Shown here in pieces: positions 33,230 through 42,711 of a DNA stretch of 64,000 nt. Numbering within the stretch: position 1 is the first letter of the stretch; the number at the start of each line of letters is the position of its first letter. Under the pieces are notes generated by a model. That model did not search any database. It had not been told where the DNA came from and was given only the letters and a program-made list of their open reading frames with translations. Made by a program: the position numbers and the translations under genes. Location of the stretch: positions 1,088,262 through 1,152,261 of the forward strand of contig NC_026739.1 of NCBI RefSeq assembly GCF_000210295.1, written 5' to 3'. The DNA is from Trypanosoma brucei gambiense DAL972 (Eukaryota; Euglenozoa; Kinetoplastea; Trypanosomatida; Trypanosomatidae).

Positions 33230-35401
33230 ATGCCCCGATCCGACAGAAGAGCAAAATATGGGAAGAGAGCGCAAAATAAAATAACAACGGGGGGTGGCGG
33301 TGCAAAGAGAAAGTCGAAACCCACAGCGCCGCACGTTGAAAAAGACGGTATTGACATTAATGCACTGTTGGAGGAAATCGAGCGTAACGACTCGCCGGCC
33401 GAGGAGAAGGTGCCCAAAGAGACCACGAAAAAATCGCGGAGGAGGCGCAAAGCCGAAAAAGTAGAAGGTCTTGCGGTAAAACCCGGAACCACAGTCGCGC
33501 AAGCCCGAATGCTGGCAAGTAAAATGCAGCAAAGGCACTCCGCTTCCACGAATGGGCCCAGTCAGCCCGCCCATCAGAGATCAGAAGAGGACGAAGATGA
33601 GGACGACGATGATGAGGAACAGGACGGTAGCGGTGAGGACTACAGCGATATAGCAAATGAGCGACCGAGTGAATATCGTAAGGGAGGCTACCACCCAGTC
33701 GTGGTGGGCGAAGTTTACAATCAACGCTATCGAGTTGTGCGTAAACTCGGATGGGGTTACTTCTCCACTGTGTGGCTCGTTTGGGATTATGTGGAGAAAG
33801 TGTTTCAAGCTATGAAGGTGCAGAAGTCGGCAAAGCACTACACCGAAGCGGCGTATGACGAGATCAAACTACTCGGAGAGATCATGACTGCAGATCCAGA
33901 AAAAGTCCGTCGGTGTGCGCGGTTAAATGATCACTTTGAGCAGCAGGGGCCGAACGGAAAGCACGTTTGCATGGTATTCGACGTCTATGGGGAGGATCTA
34001 CTTTCACTGATCGAACGCTATAAGTACCATGGTGTCCCGCTGCCGATAGTTAAGTGTATTTCCAGACAAATCCTCATAGGGTTGGAACATGTGCATTCTT
34101 TGGATATCATTCACACGGATCTAAAACCAGAGAACGTGCTACTCTCGGCACCAAAACACGCCATCGTATCCCAAATGAAACGTTTTAAGCCTCCTCCGCT
34201 CCACGACCGACCGTCTTTGGTGAAACGCGACCCCAAAACAATGACCAAGTCTCAACGCCGTCGCTACTACAAAAAACTTCGCGCTGCGGGAAAGGGTAAG
34301 GACAGTGCCGAGGGGAATGAAGAGCAAAATGATGATGAGGACATTGCAAGGGAGGTCCACGTCGACCCTAACGAGGCTGCACCGCAACAAAGTGAGAAAG
34401 AACCGTTGAGCGAAACGGATTCTGAGTGGGAAGTTGAACGCCTTCATCATGTAGTGCTGGCGGATTTTGGTAATAGCTGCTGGACGTACAGACAGTTTAC
34501 GGATGAAGTTCAAACTCGTCAGTACCGTTCCCCAGAAGTCATATTGGGTTATCCTTACTCCACCTCAATTGATTTGTGGTCTGCCGCCTGTATGATCTTC
34601 GAGCTGATCACGGGTGAGTTTCTGTTTGATCCACGAAAGGGATCTGACTATTCCCGTGATGAAGATCATTTAGCTTTGATCTCTGAGTTACTTGGAGTAC
34701 TACCGGTAAGTATGCGGCTAGGTGATGGGAAGTACCGCGCTCAGTACTACAACTCACGGGGTGAACTTCGTAGCATAAAGGATCTTAATTTCTGGGGCTT
34801 GGAGGATGTTCTCTACCGAAAACACAAGTTCACACGCAAAAAAGCGAAAGAAATAGCGGAGTTCCTTTTACCAATGCTCGAATTGGAACCTCATAATCGA
34901 GCAACAGCCACCGATATGCTTAATAATTTTCAGCACTTTTTTGAGGTACAAGAGGATGATTATGCACCACTTTGCTTCGTACCTTCTTCGGATGATCACC
35001 GTGGTGGGGAGCGGAGCTCAGCAAATATGGAGGAGTCAGAGTTCAGCGATACCTTTGAAGAAACCGATGACTACGATCGCTCCCGAAGACTCGACAGAAC
35101 GTATGATGCAATGGAAGATTCTCTGAGCAGGCAGGACGAGGAGGCTGCACGGTATTTGGCTGGTCATTCCCTGCTCAACGAGGCATCCTTGGCAAAACGT
35201 GGGTTAACAATTTTAGATATTCAAGCCGTTCTATCCGGGCAACAACTGGAGGATGAGGAAAGGCAAGCTGCTGCCACTGAAATTATTCGTCTTCTCTCAG
35301 AGGAAGCGGATGACAGCAGCGATGGACACTGCGCAGACAGGGAAGACGGGGATTCAAACTCATCTGTAGATGAATCTGACAGCAGCTGCACTAATGACTA
35401 A
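33230..35401 (+). CDS. SRPK: SR-protein kinase (CMGC/SRPK)
   Basis: The 723-residue protein is a split CMGC kinase of the SRPK type. A basic/acidic N-terminal region (1-160, with an acidic run near 120-135) precedes the glycine loop LGWGYFSTVW (from about residue 173). The VAIK-equivalent lysine is 196 and the catalytic Asp is 297 in HTDLKPEN. An inserted spacer rich in Lys/Arg and Glu runs from about 305 to 400. The DFG Asp is 412 (ADFGNSCW), followed by TRQYRSPEVILGYPY. The long spacer inside the kinase and the DFGNSCW signature are diagnostic. SRPKs phosphorylate Arg-Ser repeat splicing factors. The C-terminal tail (600-723) is acidic with Ser-Asp clusters. Confidence 0.95.
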   Translation: MPRSDRRAKYGKRAQNKITTGGGGAKRKSKPTAPHVEKDGIDINALLEEIERNDSPAEEKVPKETTKKSRRRRKAEKVEGLAVKPGTTVAQARMLASKMQQRHSASTNGPSQPAHQRSEEDEDEDDDDEEQDGSGEDYSDIANERPSEYRKGGYHPVVVGEVYNQRYRVVRKLGWGYFSTVWLVWDYVEKVFQAMKVQKSAKHYTEAAYDEIKLLGEIMTADPEKVRRCARLNDHFEQQGPNGKHVCMVFDVYGEDLLSLIERYKYHGVPLPIVKCISRQILIGLEHVHSLDIIHTDLKPENVLLSAPKHAIVSQMKRFKPPPLHDRPSLVKRDPKTMTKSQRRRYYKKLRAAGKGKDSAEGNEEQNDDEDIAREVHVDPNEAAPQQSEKEPLSETDSEWEVERLHHVVLADFGNSCWTYRQFTDEVQTRQYRSPEVILGYPYSTSIDLWSAACMIFELITGEFLFDPRKGSDYSRDEDHLALISELLGVLPVSMRLGDGKYRAQYYNSRGELRSIKDLNFWGLEDVLYRKHKFTRKKAKEIAEFLLPMLELEPHNRATATDMLNNFQHFFEVQEDDYAPLCFVPSSDDHRGGERSSANMEESEFSDTFEETDDYDRSRRLDRTYDAMEDSLSRQDEEAARYLAGHSLLNEASLAKRGLTILDIQAVLSGQQLEDEERQAAATEIIRLLSEEADDSSDGHCADREDGDSNSSVDESDSSCTND

Positions 35402-35900
35402 AATAAGGATCGGCAACAAAAAACATACACACGTACATATATATATATATACTTTTCCAACATACGTTATTGGGCTGCGGATCGTGAATAACAGTGAGGG
35501 AGATAACATGAAGGAGTTATGAGGTGTGAAACAAATTTTATGTTGGAGCGCAACACGGCGCTTCTCAGGATTTGTCCACATTAATATTATTAACGATGTT
35601 GTTATTCCCCTTCCAGAGGTTTTCTCATTTTTAACTTGTGGCCAGTCACAAATTAATCTTCCAAGGCCCTTTACGGTACCCTGTAGGGGGACCGAATGTG
35701 ACATCCATATCCCGCAAAATAAGTTCTTTGTTGTATTGCATGGATGCGCATGCCTCTAAATTTGTTACTCGTCCGATTAAGAGAGGGAGAGAGGGTGGTA
35801 TACCATTGGCGTCGGGCGTTTTGACATTGCTTCTTTTTTTTTTTTTTAAAGATTCTTTCCCTTTCCCTTTTTTTTATTAACGGTTCAGTGTTTCAAAGGT
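35402..35900. other. spacer before RPS14
   Basis: Ends with a strong T/C tract (about 35828-35877) and AGs at 35887-35888 and 35897-35898 just before the ATG. No gene. Confidence 0.6.
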
Positions 35901-36335
35901 ATGTCCAAGAAACAAGAGGTGAAGTACTACGGCTCCAGCGCGGGGAAGGACCAGCTGGTTTATGGCGTTGTGCACATCTATGCATCCTTCAACGACACCT
36001 TCGTTCATGTCACTGACATGTCTGGTCGTGAAACATTCTGCAAGGTGACGGGAGGTATGAAGGTAAAAGCAGATCGCGATGAAAGCTCACCATACGCTGC
36101 GATGATGGCTGCTCAGGATGTTGTTGCCCGTTGCAAGGAGTGCGGCATTAACGCTCTGCACGTGAAGATGCGCGCCACTGGTGGTGTTGGCACTAAAAGC
36201 CCCGGGCCTGGCGCTCAGGCCGCCCTCCGTGCACTCGCCCGTGCAGGCATGAAGATTGGCCGCATTGAAGACGTCACACCGGTGCCAACGGACTCCACTC
36301 GCCGCAAAGGTTCCCGTCGTGGCCGCCGCTTGTAG
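35901..36335 (+). CDS. RPS14: 40S ribosomal protein S14 (uS11)
   Basis: The 144-residue uS11 protein sits at the platform of the small subunit, near the mRNA exit. The conserved uS11 segments are all present: [44 protein letters not shown], the [14 protein letters not shown] strand, [36 protein letters not shown] and the Arg-rich C-terminus. Length is normal. The codon choice is biased towards C/G-ending codons, as usual for highly expressed trypanosome genes. Confidence 0.98.
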   Translation: MSKKQEVKYYGSSAGKDQLVYGVVHIYASFNDTFVHVTDMSGRETFCKVTGGMKVKADRDESSPYAAMMAAQDVVARCKECGINALHVKMRATGGVGTKSPGPGAQAALRALARAGMKIGRIEDVTPVPTDSTRRKGSRRGRRL

Positions 36336-36643
36336 ACATACGGAACACAAAACCACACCAGTGGCTATTTTTGTTTTGTTTTAGTGGTAATTTGCCGCGA
36401 ACTGATAATTTTATAGTGAGAATTTTCTTTCCGTGTCGTTATTCACGGTGTTGGCGCGACACATTTTGAACCTGGAGCTGGTGAAGAAGAAGGAGCAGTA
36501 CTCCCCTGCTCTTCACCAGCTCTTGCAGTGTGACTTGTTTTGTTTTACACCGAAATCGCTTCTTCTCTTTCTTTCTTTCTTGCCCAACGCCCTTTCTCCT
36601 CGTCGATCCGATAACAAAAAGGAAAGGAAAGGGTTCGTCATTC
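36336..36643. other. spacer with strong inverted repeat
   Basis: Contains a perfect 12-base inverted repeat (36475-36486 and 36511-36522), then a C/T-rich tract (about 36557-36607) and AG 36620-36621 as likely acceptor for the ATP synthase gene. Confidence 0.6.
36475..36522 (+). other. potential RNA hairpin
   Basis: GAGCTGGTGAAG pairs perfectly with CTTCACCAGCTC. Inside, AGCAG (36494-36498) can pair with CTGCT (36506-36510), leaving AAGAAGG as a one-sided bulge and a seven-base loop. It lies upstream of the acceptor, so probably in the 3' UTR of RPS14. Confidence 0.7.
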
Positions 36644-37192
36644 ATGTTTCGCACATTCGGTCGGCGGCTTGTATCCTGCACGCTTCCCCTACTTCAATCG
36701 GCACCTCATGATCTGCCAGAGGGATTTGAGTTTATGGAGCACAAGGTTGTAAACAAGGACATTCATGCTCCGCATGAAAATCTTGAAACCCTCCGGTTAA
36801 CTCTTACCCGCCAGGACGAATTCCTTTTGCGTGAAGAGCCCGTCAAGTGCGTAACTGTAACGGGAACCAACGGCGAATATGGTATCTATCCCGGGCACGC
36901 GTATAAAATTGTTCAGCTTAACCCCTCTCCTCTCACAGTGGAGTACACGGATGGAACCACAAAGAAGTACTTTGTTAGCGGTGGATTTGCGCATATAAAC
37001 AATGAGGGATCGTGTGATGTCAACACTGTGGAATGCACTCTGCTGGATGATTTGGACCTTGCCATCGCTGAAAAGGAGCTTGCGGCACAACAGGCAGCGT
37101 TAGGGTCGGCGAAAGATGACAAGGCGAAGTCTGTTGTTGAAATTCGCATATCTGTCATTGAGGCTGTTATTGCTGCCCTAAAACACCACTAG
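36644..37192 (+). CDS. mitochondrial ATP synthase F1 small subunit (delta; bacterial epsilon type)
   Basis: The 182-residue protein starts with a basic, Ser/Leu-rich presequence (MFRTFGRRLVSCTLPLLQS), fitting import into the mitochondrion. It then has the beta-sandwich of the F1 central-stalk subunit called delta in mitochondria and epsilon in bacteria: LRLTLTRQDEFLL, then GEYGIYPGHAYKIVQLNPSPLTVEY and KKYFVSGGFAHI. An alpha-helical hairpin (DDLDLAIAEKELAAQQAALG and the closing helix) ends it. The subunit couples the rotor c-ring to gamma. In bloodstream T. brucei the enzyme runs in reverse to hold membrane potential, so this gene is likely essential. The start is ATG 36644; an open frame reaches upstream through the polypyrimidine region. 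Confidence 0.9.
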   Translation: MFRTFGRRLVSCTLPLLQSAPHDLPEGFEFMEHKVVNKDIHAPHENLETLRLTLTRQDEFLLREEPVKCVTVTGTNGEYGIYPGHAYKIVQLNPSPLTVEYTDGTTKKYFVSGGFAHINNEGSCDVNTVECTLLDDLDLAIAEKELAAQQAALGSAKDDKAKSVVEIRISVIEAVIAALKHH

Positions 37193-37746
37193 TAAAAGGC
37201 TGCAAACAGGAGGAGTGGGACAAGAAAAAGAAATGAGGGACTGACCGTAGTTTGCGAGCTTTAGTTTATTGCATGTCTCTTGTTGTAGCGTTTCAGTAGC
37301 GGAGGAATTGGAGATAGCGGTATGGGGTAAAGTACCACTTATCACTATCGTGAATTGTTTATATCTCTATCTGCCTCCTCCTTTCTCTCTCTCTTTGTGG
37401 GCGCGGTGTCTTTTTCTGTGCTGCTCGACATGTATTGATACACTTAAGCTTAGGTTTCGTTCTTACTCTTCCCCCATTTTTTCTTTTTTCCTTTTCCTTT
37501 TTTTTTTTTTTGCCTTCCCTTCAAACTCTTTTCTTTCGCCGCCTTTTCCCCCGCCCCCTCCTTACAAATTCCCATATTATTATGCACCACCTTTTGCCAG
37601 AACACTGTGAGGGATTCTGAGTAGGGAGGCACAGTAAAGAGGCAAAGTCTGAGTGCAAAAAAAAAAAAAAGAGGATCGTGGGGCTGGTGGGCGAAATTAT
37701 TGTTGTTGTTTCTTGAGGACCGTTTTTGTCTATTTTTTTTTTCATA
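37193..37746. other. spacer before CDK5RAP3-like gene
   Basis: Long C/T-rich region (about 37372-37560), an A-run at about 37659-37671 and a final T-rich tract. AG 37716-37717 is the likely acceptor, with the ATG 30 bases later. No gene. Confidence 0.5.
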
Positions 37747-38931
37747 ATGGAACAACAAACCATATCATTACACTACCAGCGTATGGAGGAATGGTTGATT
37801 GACAGAAGGGCTGTGCTTGGCAAAAAGTACAAGAAGGAGTATGCTCGGTTGTTAGAGTTGGCGCCTGCATTAGTTCAATTAGTCAAATATGATATACCCG
37901 CTCAGCAGCGACGGCAGCAAAAAATTTCCTCCGCAGTTGATGATACCCACAGAGCCATTGAGGAGGCTACCAAAAGTGCCCTGAAGTTTGAGGAAAAACG
38001 GACGAGGATGATTGAGGAGTACGATCTCCACAGAGGCGGCGATGTGAATGTGGAGACGAACCTTGAAGGGGCCGTGGACGCAAGAATTGCCTCTAGCATA
38101 ACTGCTTTAAGTGGTGTACTGAGAGAATTGGGAAGTAGCCATTATCTTGCAATGTTCCGCGGTGTTTATGACGATTTTCTATCAAAGTATTCTTCAGGGA
38201 TGTATGGGGGAGGTGCGTTTTCGCAGCACTTTCCGTGGTTGGAACGTGTGTTTGAGGAGCGGTTCCATGCGATTGATGAGGGAACCAACCGGAGTCAAGA
38301 GGGGGTTGCAGCTGCAACGGAACAACAAAGTAACGAAGTTGGGTGTGTTATTGATTGGGGTGATGTGGGAACCTCTGAACCAATTGATGTTGGCGCAGTA
38401 GTGGAGATAAACTGGGAAAACGATGTCGTTGCGAACTGCACTAATGACGATGAGGAGTGTTTGCCACCTGCAGTAGCGGAGGGAGTAGCAACTGTTTCGG
38501 TAGCTAACGCAGTGCATAGGAAGAATATATTGGCAGAACTTCAGGCAATGCGGTGCTTTGCATCCGAAAGGGCGAATGCAGGTGACAACTCTCTTGATGA
38601 GTGTCACGAGCCAGTACTTGCTGTTGAAAAACAACTGACGACTTCTACGGAAGCCTTTTTTGTCCGTATGCACACAAGCCAAACGGCTCGAGTAGCGTTT
38701 ATTGACGAAATACAGAGATTTCGTCGGGCTGCAACAGCGGCTGTGACACGTAAGGCTAGTAGTGAAGCGCGGCTGCAGCAGGTGCTGGAGGAATTACAAG
38801 AAATGGAGCCCCAGTTGGAAGTATTACTGCAATCTGCACGGGCCTGCCGTGATGAATGCCTTGTGGAACTTTCAAAGATGTTTCCCGGCCAGCGCGTCGT
38901 AATGGTGGGCGATATCAACAAATTTTTGTGA
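37747..38931 (+). CDS. CDK5RAP3: CDK5RAP3/C53 homologue (UFMylation and ER-phagy adaptor)
   Basis: The 394-residue protein matches CDK5RAP3 at both ends: EEWLIDRRAVLGKKYKKEY near the N-terminus (residues 9-28) and LSKMFPGQRVVMVG near the C-terminus. Between them lie coiled-coil segments and a short linker with IDWGD (202-206), IDVGA (213-217) and INWEN (221-225). In animals and plants the linker of C53 has repeated IDWG motifs that bind UFM1 and ATG8. C53 forms a ribosome-associated UFM1 E3 complex at the ER with UFL1 and DDRGK1. The trypanosome protein is shorter than the animal one (about 500 residues), mainly in the first coiled coil. The start is ATG 37747, first after AG 37716-37717. Family assignment is firm by pattern; function in trypanosomes is inferred. 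Confidence 0.85.
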   Translation: MEQQTISLHYQRMEEWLIDRRAVLGKKYKKEYARLLELAPALVQLVKYDIPAQQRRQQKISSAVDDTHRAIEEATKSALKFEEKRTRMIEEYDLHRGGDVNVETNLEGAVDARIASSITALSGVLRELGSSHYLAMFRGVYDDFLSKYSSGMYGGGAFSQHFPWLERVFEERFHAIDEGTNRSQEGVAAATEQQSNEVGCVIDWGDVGTSEPIDVGAVVEINWENDVVANCTNDDEECLPPAVAEGVATVSVANAVHRKNILAELQAMRCFASERANAGDNSLDECHEPVLAVEKQLTTSTEAFFVRMHTSQTARVAFIDEIQRFRRAATAAVTRKASSEARLQQVLEELQEMEPQLEVLLQSARACRDECLVELSKMFPGQRVVMVGDINKFL

Positions 38932-39438
38932 AGCGTTTGTGGTTGTGGCCGAACTCCAAATTTCAGGGAATCGTTTGATGAGTGATGTCCATGAAGATGT
39001 GTCCGCATTTTGGGGGTTTGGGGCTAGGGTTATCGTGGCCAGTTTTTTTTTCCTTTTTTCATTTTTTGCTCTTTTCCGTGTATTTTTCCTATTTTTAATT
39101 TTTTTTTTGGAAAAATGGGAGATGTGCGAAGAACTGAAGGAAAAGAAACAGTGATGGTCAATGGAAAGAAGGAGAGTTAACCCCCCTCCTCCCCAATATG
39201 TCTTTGCTCACGCTGGCCGGTTTCGTTGTAATTTCTTGTTAAATAAACAAAAAAAATTTTTTCCTTCACTTCCGCATGTGTTAAGTAATCCAACCATCCA
39301 TCCACATATATATATATATATATATATATATACCTGTACACATTTTTTTTTCTTCATTCTTGCTGCTATTGTTGTTCTTTATTTTAAATGTTGTATGCGT
39401 GATCAGCTAGCTTGAGTGGAAGTCAAGAGTGCTGAAAG
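38932..39438. other. spacer before PAM2-like protein gene
   Basis: T-rich blocks (about 39040-39110, 39340-39390) and a TA run at about 39306-39331. AGs at 39405-39406 and 39409-39410 are candidate acceptors. No gene. Confidence 0.5.
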
Positions 39439-40593
39439 ATGGAACATTCGCGTCGGAAGGAGGAATCGCCTGTTTGGCTGAACTCTAGCATTCATGTGTG
39501 GAAGACAAAAAATGACATAAATGTCGTTAACCTTCGCGATGCGTCTGAGCATCTTCCAGCGCTCCCTTCAGCTCGTGCGGAGGAGAGGCCTCCAGGCAAC
39601 GGTGGTCACCGAACCAGCATGGAGCGCACTGGTGAAAACAACGAAAGAACAACGGAACCAACGAAGCAGGAAACTTTAAATGAGATTCTCGCCCTCATGC
39701 ACCGTGCTTCTGATCAGACTCGCGGGTCATCCAAAGGTACAACTGCAGACTCAAATCTTTCCACAAATGCTGGTGGAAAAGGTCCCGTGACCGATTCAGA
39801 GGGGAAGGCATCACTTTTCCCAGAACCCAAAACATCAGGTATTGTGGACGTTGAATTTGTTCAGGGCGTTAATTTACCAGGGGGTAAAAATGTGTCCCCT
39901 CCACTTCATACGCAGCCACCTCGCGACAGTATGCAAACGGTTGCTCTGTTTCATGATCCTGTTTGGGGAGCAGCTGCCGTGTCGAGTGGCGCGGATGTTT
40001 TTGACTCTGGGAGTGAGAGTCAGGCGAGCGCGGTTACGAGTTTGCAAGTGGAAAATGTGTCGGGACGATACAGCAAAGGCGATGTGAACCCCCCATTGAT
40101 GCCCGCACCGGCGGCGCCCGTAACAATGATAGCGCCATCGGCACCCCTTTCATATAAGGTTCCGGGGAATGTAAACGAGACAATGTTTACACCGCAGGCG
40201 CAACCGGTTGCGATGACATCATCACCGTCACAATTAGGTTACCCGCAAAACATCGGTTTGAGTACTGCAGGATGGGCGGGTGCTGCACCTCATCCCACAG
40301 GTGTTGCGATGCGTCCGGTTCAGTTTGTTAGTGTGCCTGTTCCTGTAATGCCGCACAATGCAGTGATGGCTGTACCGCAACCTTACCGCATGCCTTATTC
40401 TGTTTATCAAATGCAACCCCAAGCACCGCATCCTGCCCAGTTGCAGCATCAACCTGTCGTGTATCATACGTCCCCTGGCCAGGAGCTACATCATATTCAT
40501 CAACAGAAAGTTTTAGCTCCTCAGGATGCCACGCCGCGTCCGGGAACCAACATTGGGGCAACGCCATTTGTTCCAGGAGGGAAGAGTGTTTAA
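39439..40593 (+). CDS. disordered Pro/Gln/Met-rich protein with C-terminal PAM2-like motif
   Basis: I do not recognise a globular domain in these 384 residues. The N-terminal 35 residues are conserved-looking (SIHVWKTKNDINVVNLRDA). A Ser/Thr/Gly/Glu-rich region with one helix (TLNEILALMHRASDQ) follows. From about residue 215 it is Pro/Ala/Gln/Met/His-rich with runs such as PAPAAPVTMIAPSAP, a composition usual in mRNA-regulatory and granule proteins. The last 17 residues contain PGTNIGATPFVP (368-379), which fits the core of a PAM2 motif (N-x-x-A-x-x-F-x-P) that docks on the MLLE domain of poly(A)-binding protein, except that the usual Leu before Asn is Thr. This suggests a PABP-associated translation or stability regulator, but that is inference. 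ATG 39439 follows AGs at 39405-39410. Confidence 0.8.
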   Translation: MEHSRRKEESPVWLNSSIHVWKTKNDINVVNLRDASEHLPALPSARAEERPPGNGGHRTSMERTGENNERTTEPTKQETLNEILALMHRASDQTRGSSKGTTADSNLSTNAGGKGPVTDSEGKASLFPEPKTSGIVDVEFVQGVNLPGGKNVSPPLHTQPPRDSMQTVALFHDPVWGAAAVSSGADVFDSGSESQASAVTSLQVENVSGRYSKGDVNPPLMPAPAAPVTMIAPSAPLSYKVPGNVNETMFTPQAQPVAMTSSPSQLGYPQNIGLSTAGWAGAAPHPTGVAMRPVQFVSVPVPVMPHNAVMAVPQPYRMPYSVYQMQPQAPHPAQLQHQPVVYHTSPGQELHHIHQQKVLAPQDATPRPGTNIGATPFVPGGKSV

Positions 40594-42711
40594 GTGTGGA
40601 ACTGCGCGCCATAGTTTGTTGTTCGTTATCAAATGAAGCTCTATATGATGTTTTGTTCTTCGTTTCTTTTTCTTTTTTTCTTTTTTTTTCTTGTTGTTTT
40701 TATGTTTTATGTTTTATGTTTTTTTCTTCTTTTTTTATTTTTATTGTTTTTTTTTGTTTATTGTGTGTTTTTTACGTTTTGGTTCTCGCTAGCTTCTTTT
40801 TTTTTTTTTTTCGTTTTTGCTACCTCCCTTTTTTCTCGCGTTATTGATTTGCTCTCTCTCTCTCTCTTTTTTTTTTTTTTTTGCAAAGCTATTTATTTTG
40901 TTTATTAAACTCTACGGGGGAGAACAGTTTTTTTTTGTTTTATTTTTGTGTGTAACACGGGGTCGTGGGAGAGTTAGGGGGGTGGGAAGAGACAAAAAAA
41001 AAAAAGAAAAATGAAATAAAAAAAACCCAAACAAAAAAAAGAACAAAAAGAAGGATAATAATTATAAAAGAAACGCACATACAACAACTGTCTTTTGTAG
41101 CACGAACAGTGTTACGGCGGCAGTAACAACAACAGCAAAAAAAAAAAGCAAATATGCCGCAGGTTTGATGAGGGATTTATGTTTTGCATGCGGAAGTAAT
41201 TTGTGTTATGACGAAGGGCACACCACAACAAAAATACAAAAGCAAAAAACACAAAAACACAAAAAAAAACACGAGCCACGAAACAACAACAACAATAACA
41301 ATAACAACAACAACGCAGTAAAACAATAAAACAAAACAAAACGAAAAGGAAAGAACACACATGCACACATATACATGCAAATACAACAACAAGGAATTTA
41401 AAAAAAAAAACAAATATTTGAAAAGAAAAAAGCAAAGTGAAAATATTAAAAAAAAAAAGAAAGGGGACGGAAAGAAGAAGGGGGACACTTGTGTTTGTGT
41501 ATGTTTATGTTGATGTTGATGTGTGTGGGAAGGGGGAGGGGGAAGTGGCAATGTGAAGTGAAGTGAAGCAATAAATTTTTAAAAGAAAAAGAAAGAAAAA
41601 AAAGAAAAAGAAGCAAAAGAAAAGAAAAGAGAAAGCTCGAACCCAATGAATCCAAAAGAAAGTTCTTTTTTAAAGTTAAACTTAAAGTTAAATATAATAA
41701 CACCACTAAAACAAACAAACAAACGAATAAACAACAACAACAACAACAAAAAGAAAGCAACCGGATGGGGAAAAACAAATATATATATATATACGAAAAT
41801 GTTCGACAAAAAGAAAAAGAAATAACATTGTTTAATTGTTTGCGTGTGTTTGGTGTACGTGTGTTCGTTTGTGTGTATGTGTGTATGCACTGGAGAGTTC
41901 GAAAGTGTGTGTTAGGTGTGATAGGGGAATTTCGTTTTCAAAACAAAAACGAACAAACAAACAAACTTCTTTTTAATTCCTCAAGGTAGGCAAAACAAAA
42001 CTAATTTTTTTAAAAAAAAATTAAAAACAATATTCACTACCACTGCACGATAGTGAATATTGTCTGTCTGTCTGTTTGTTTGTTTGTTTGAGTGTTTTTG
42101 TGTGTGTTTGTGCTTGTTTGTACCACCCATTGCTGCTTTACATATATATGTTTGGAGACTCGCTCTTCCATGTTATCTCGTTTCTTTCCCTTGAATTTGT
42201 TGGAGTGGAGTGGGAGGGGGAGAGGAAAAAATAAAATAAAATAAAATAAAAATAAAAACTGTTTGTTTTTGTTTTTGTTGTTTGTATTTCCGTTTCACTT
42301 TTTTCTTCTTTTGTCTGTCTGTGTTCTTATGTTTTTAATATTGTTTCATATTGATTTTCATTTTATCGCTCCCGCTCTCCCTACTCTTTTACTCTGTTAG
42401 CTCCCATATTCTCCTCAGAACCTGCGTCAAAACTTCACTTTTTTTTCCTTGCAACTTCTTCTTTTTTGAAAAAAAAATATCTTTATCTAATGTTCGTTTC
42501 ATCCACACTAGTAAATACAAGAAAGGAGGGGGGAAAAAAAACACATATTTGCTTATAATATAAGAAGCATACGCACATACATATATATTTATCTATCACA
42601 AAAATAGCAATAATAATAATAATAGCATATATTATTATACATTATATCTTTTGTGTGTGTGTGTGTGTGTGTGCGTGTGTGTTATTCGTAAAAAAGGATT
42701 TCACAAGTTAC
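40594..42711. other. 2.1-kb low-complexity spacer with composition switches
   Basis: No gene seen. The + strand is T-rich (about 40660-40955), then A-rich with AAC/AAAC repeats (about 40993-41780), G/T-rich (about 41840-41925), A-rich again (about 41935-42026) and T/G-rich from 42061. A perfect 13-base inverted repeat sits at 42027-42063. AAAAT repeats occur at about 42225-42258 and a GT run at about 42653-42672. AGs at 42695-42696 and 42706-42707 lie just before the cyclin ATG, but the nearest good pyrimidine tract is at about 42360-42465. Confidence 0.55.
42027..42063 (+). other. 13-bp perfect inverted repeat, 11-base loop
   Basis: ACAATATTCACTA (42027-42039) is the exact reverse complement of 42051-42063. 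It lies at the switch from A-rich to T-rich sequence, 20 bases after a shorter T8/A9 palindrome (about 42004-42021). Confidence 0.9.
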
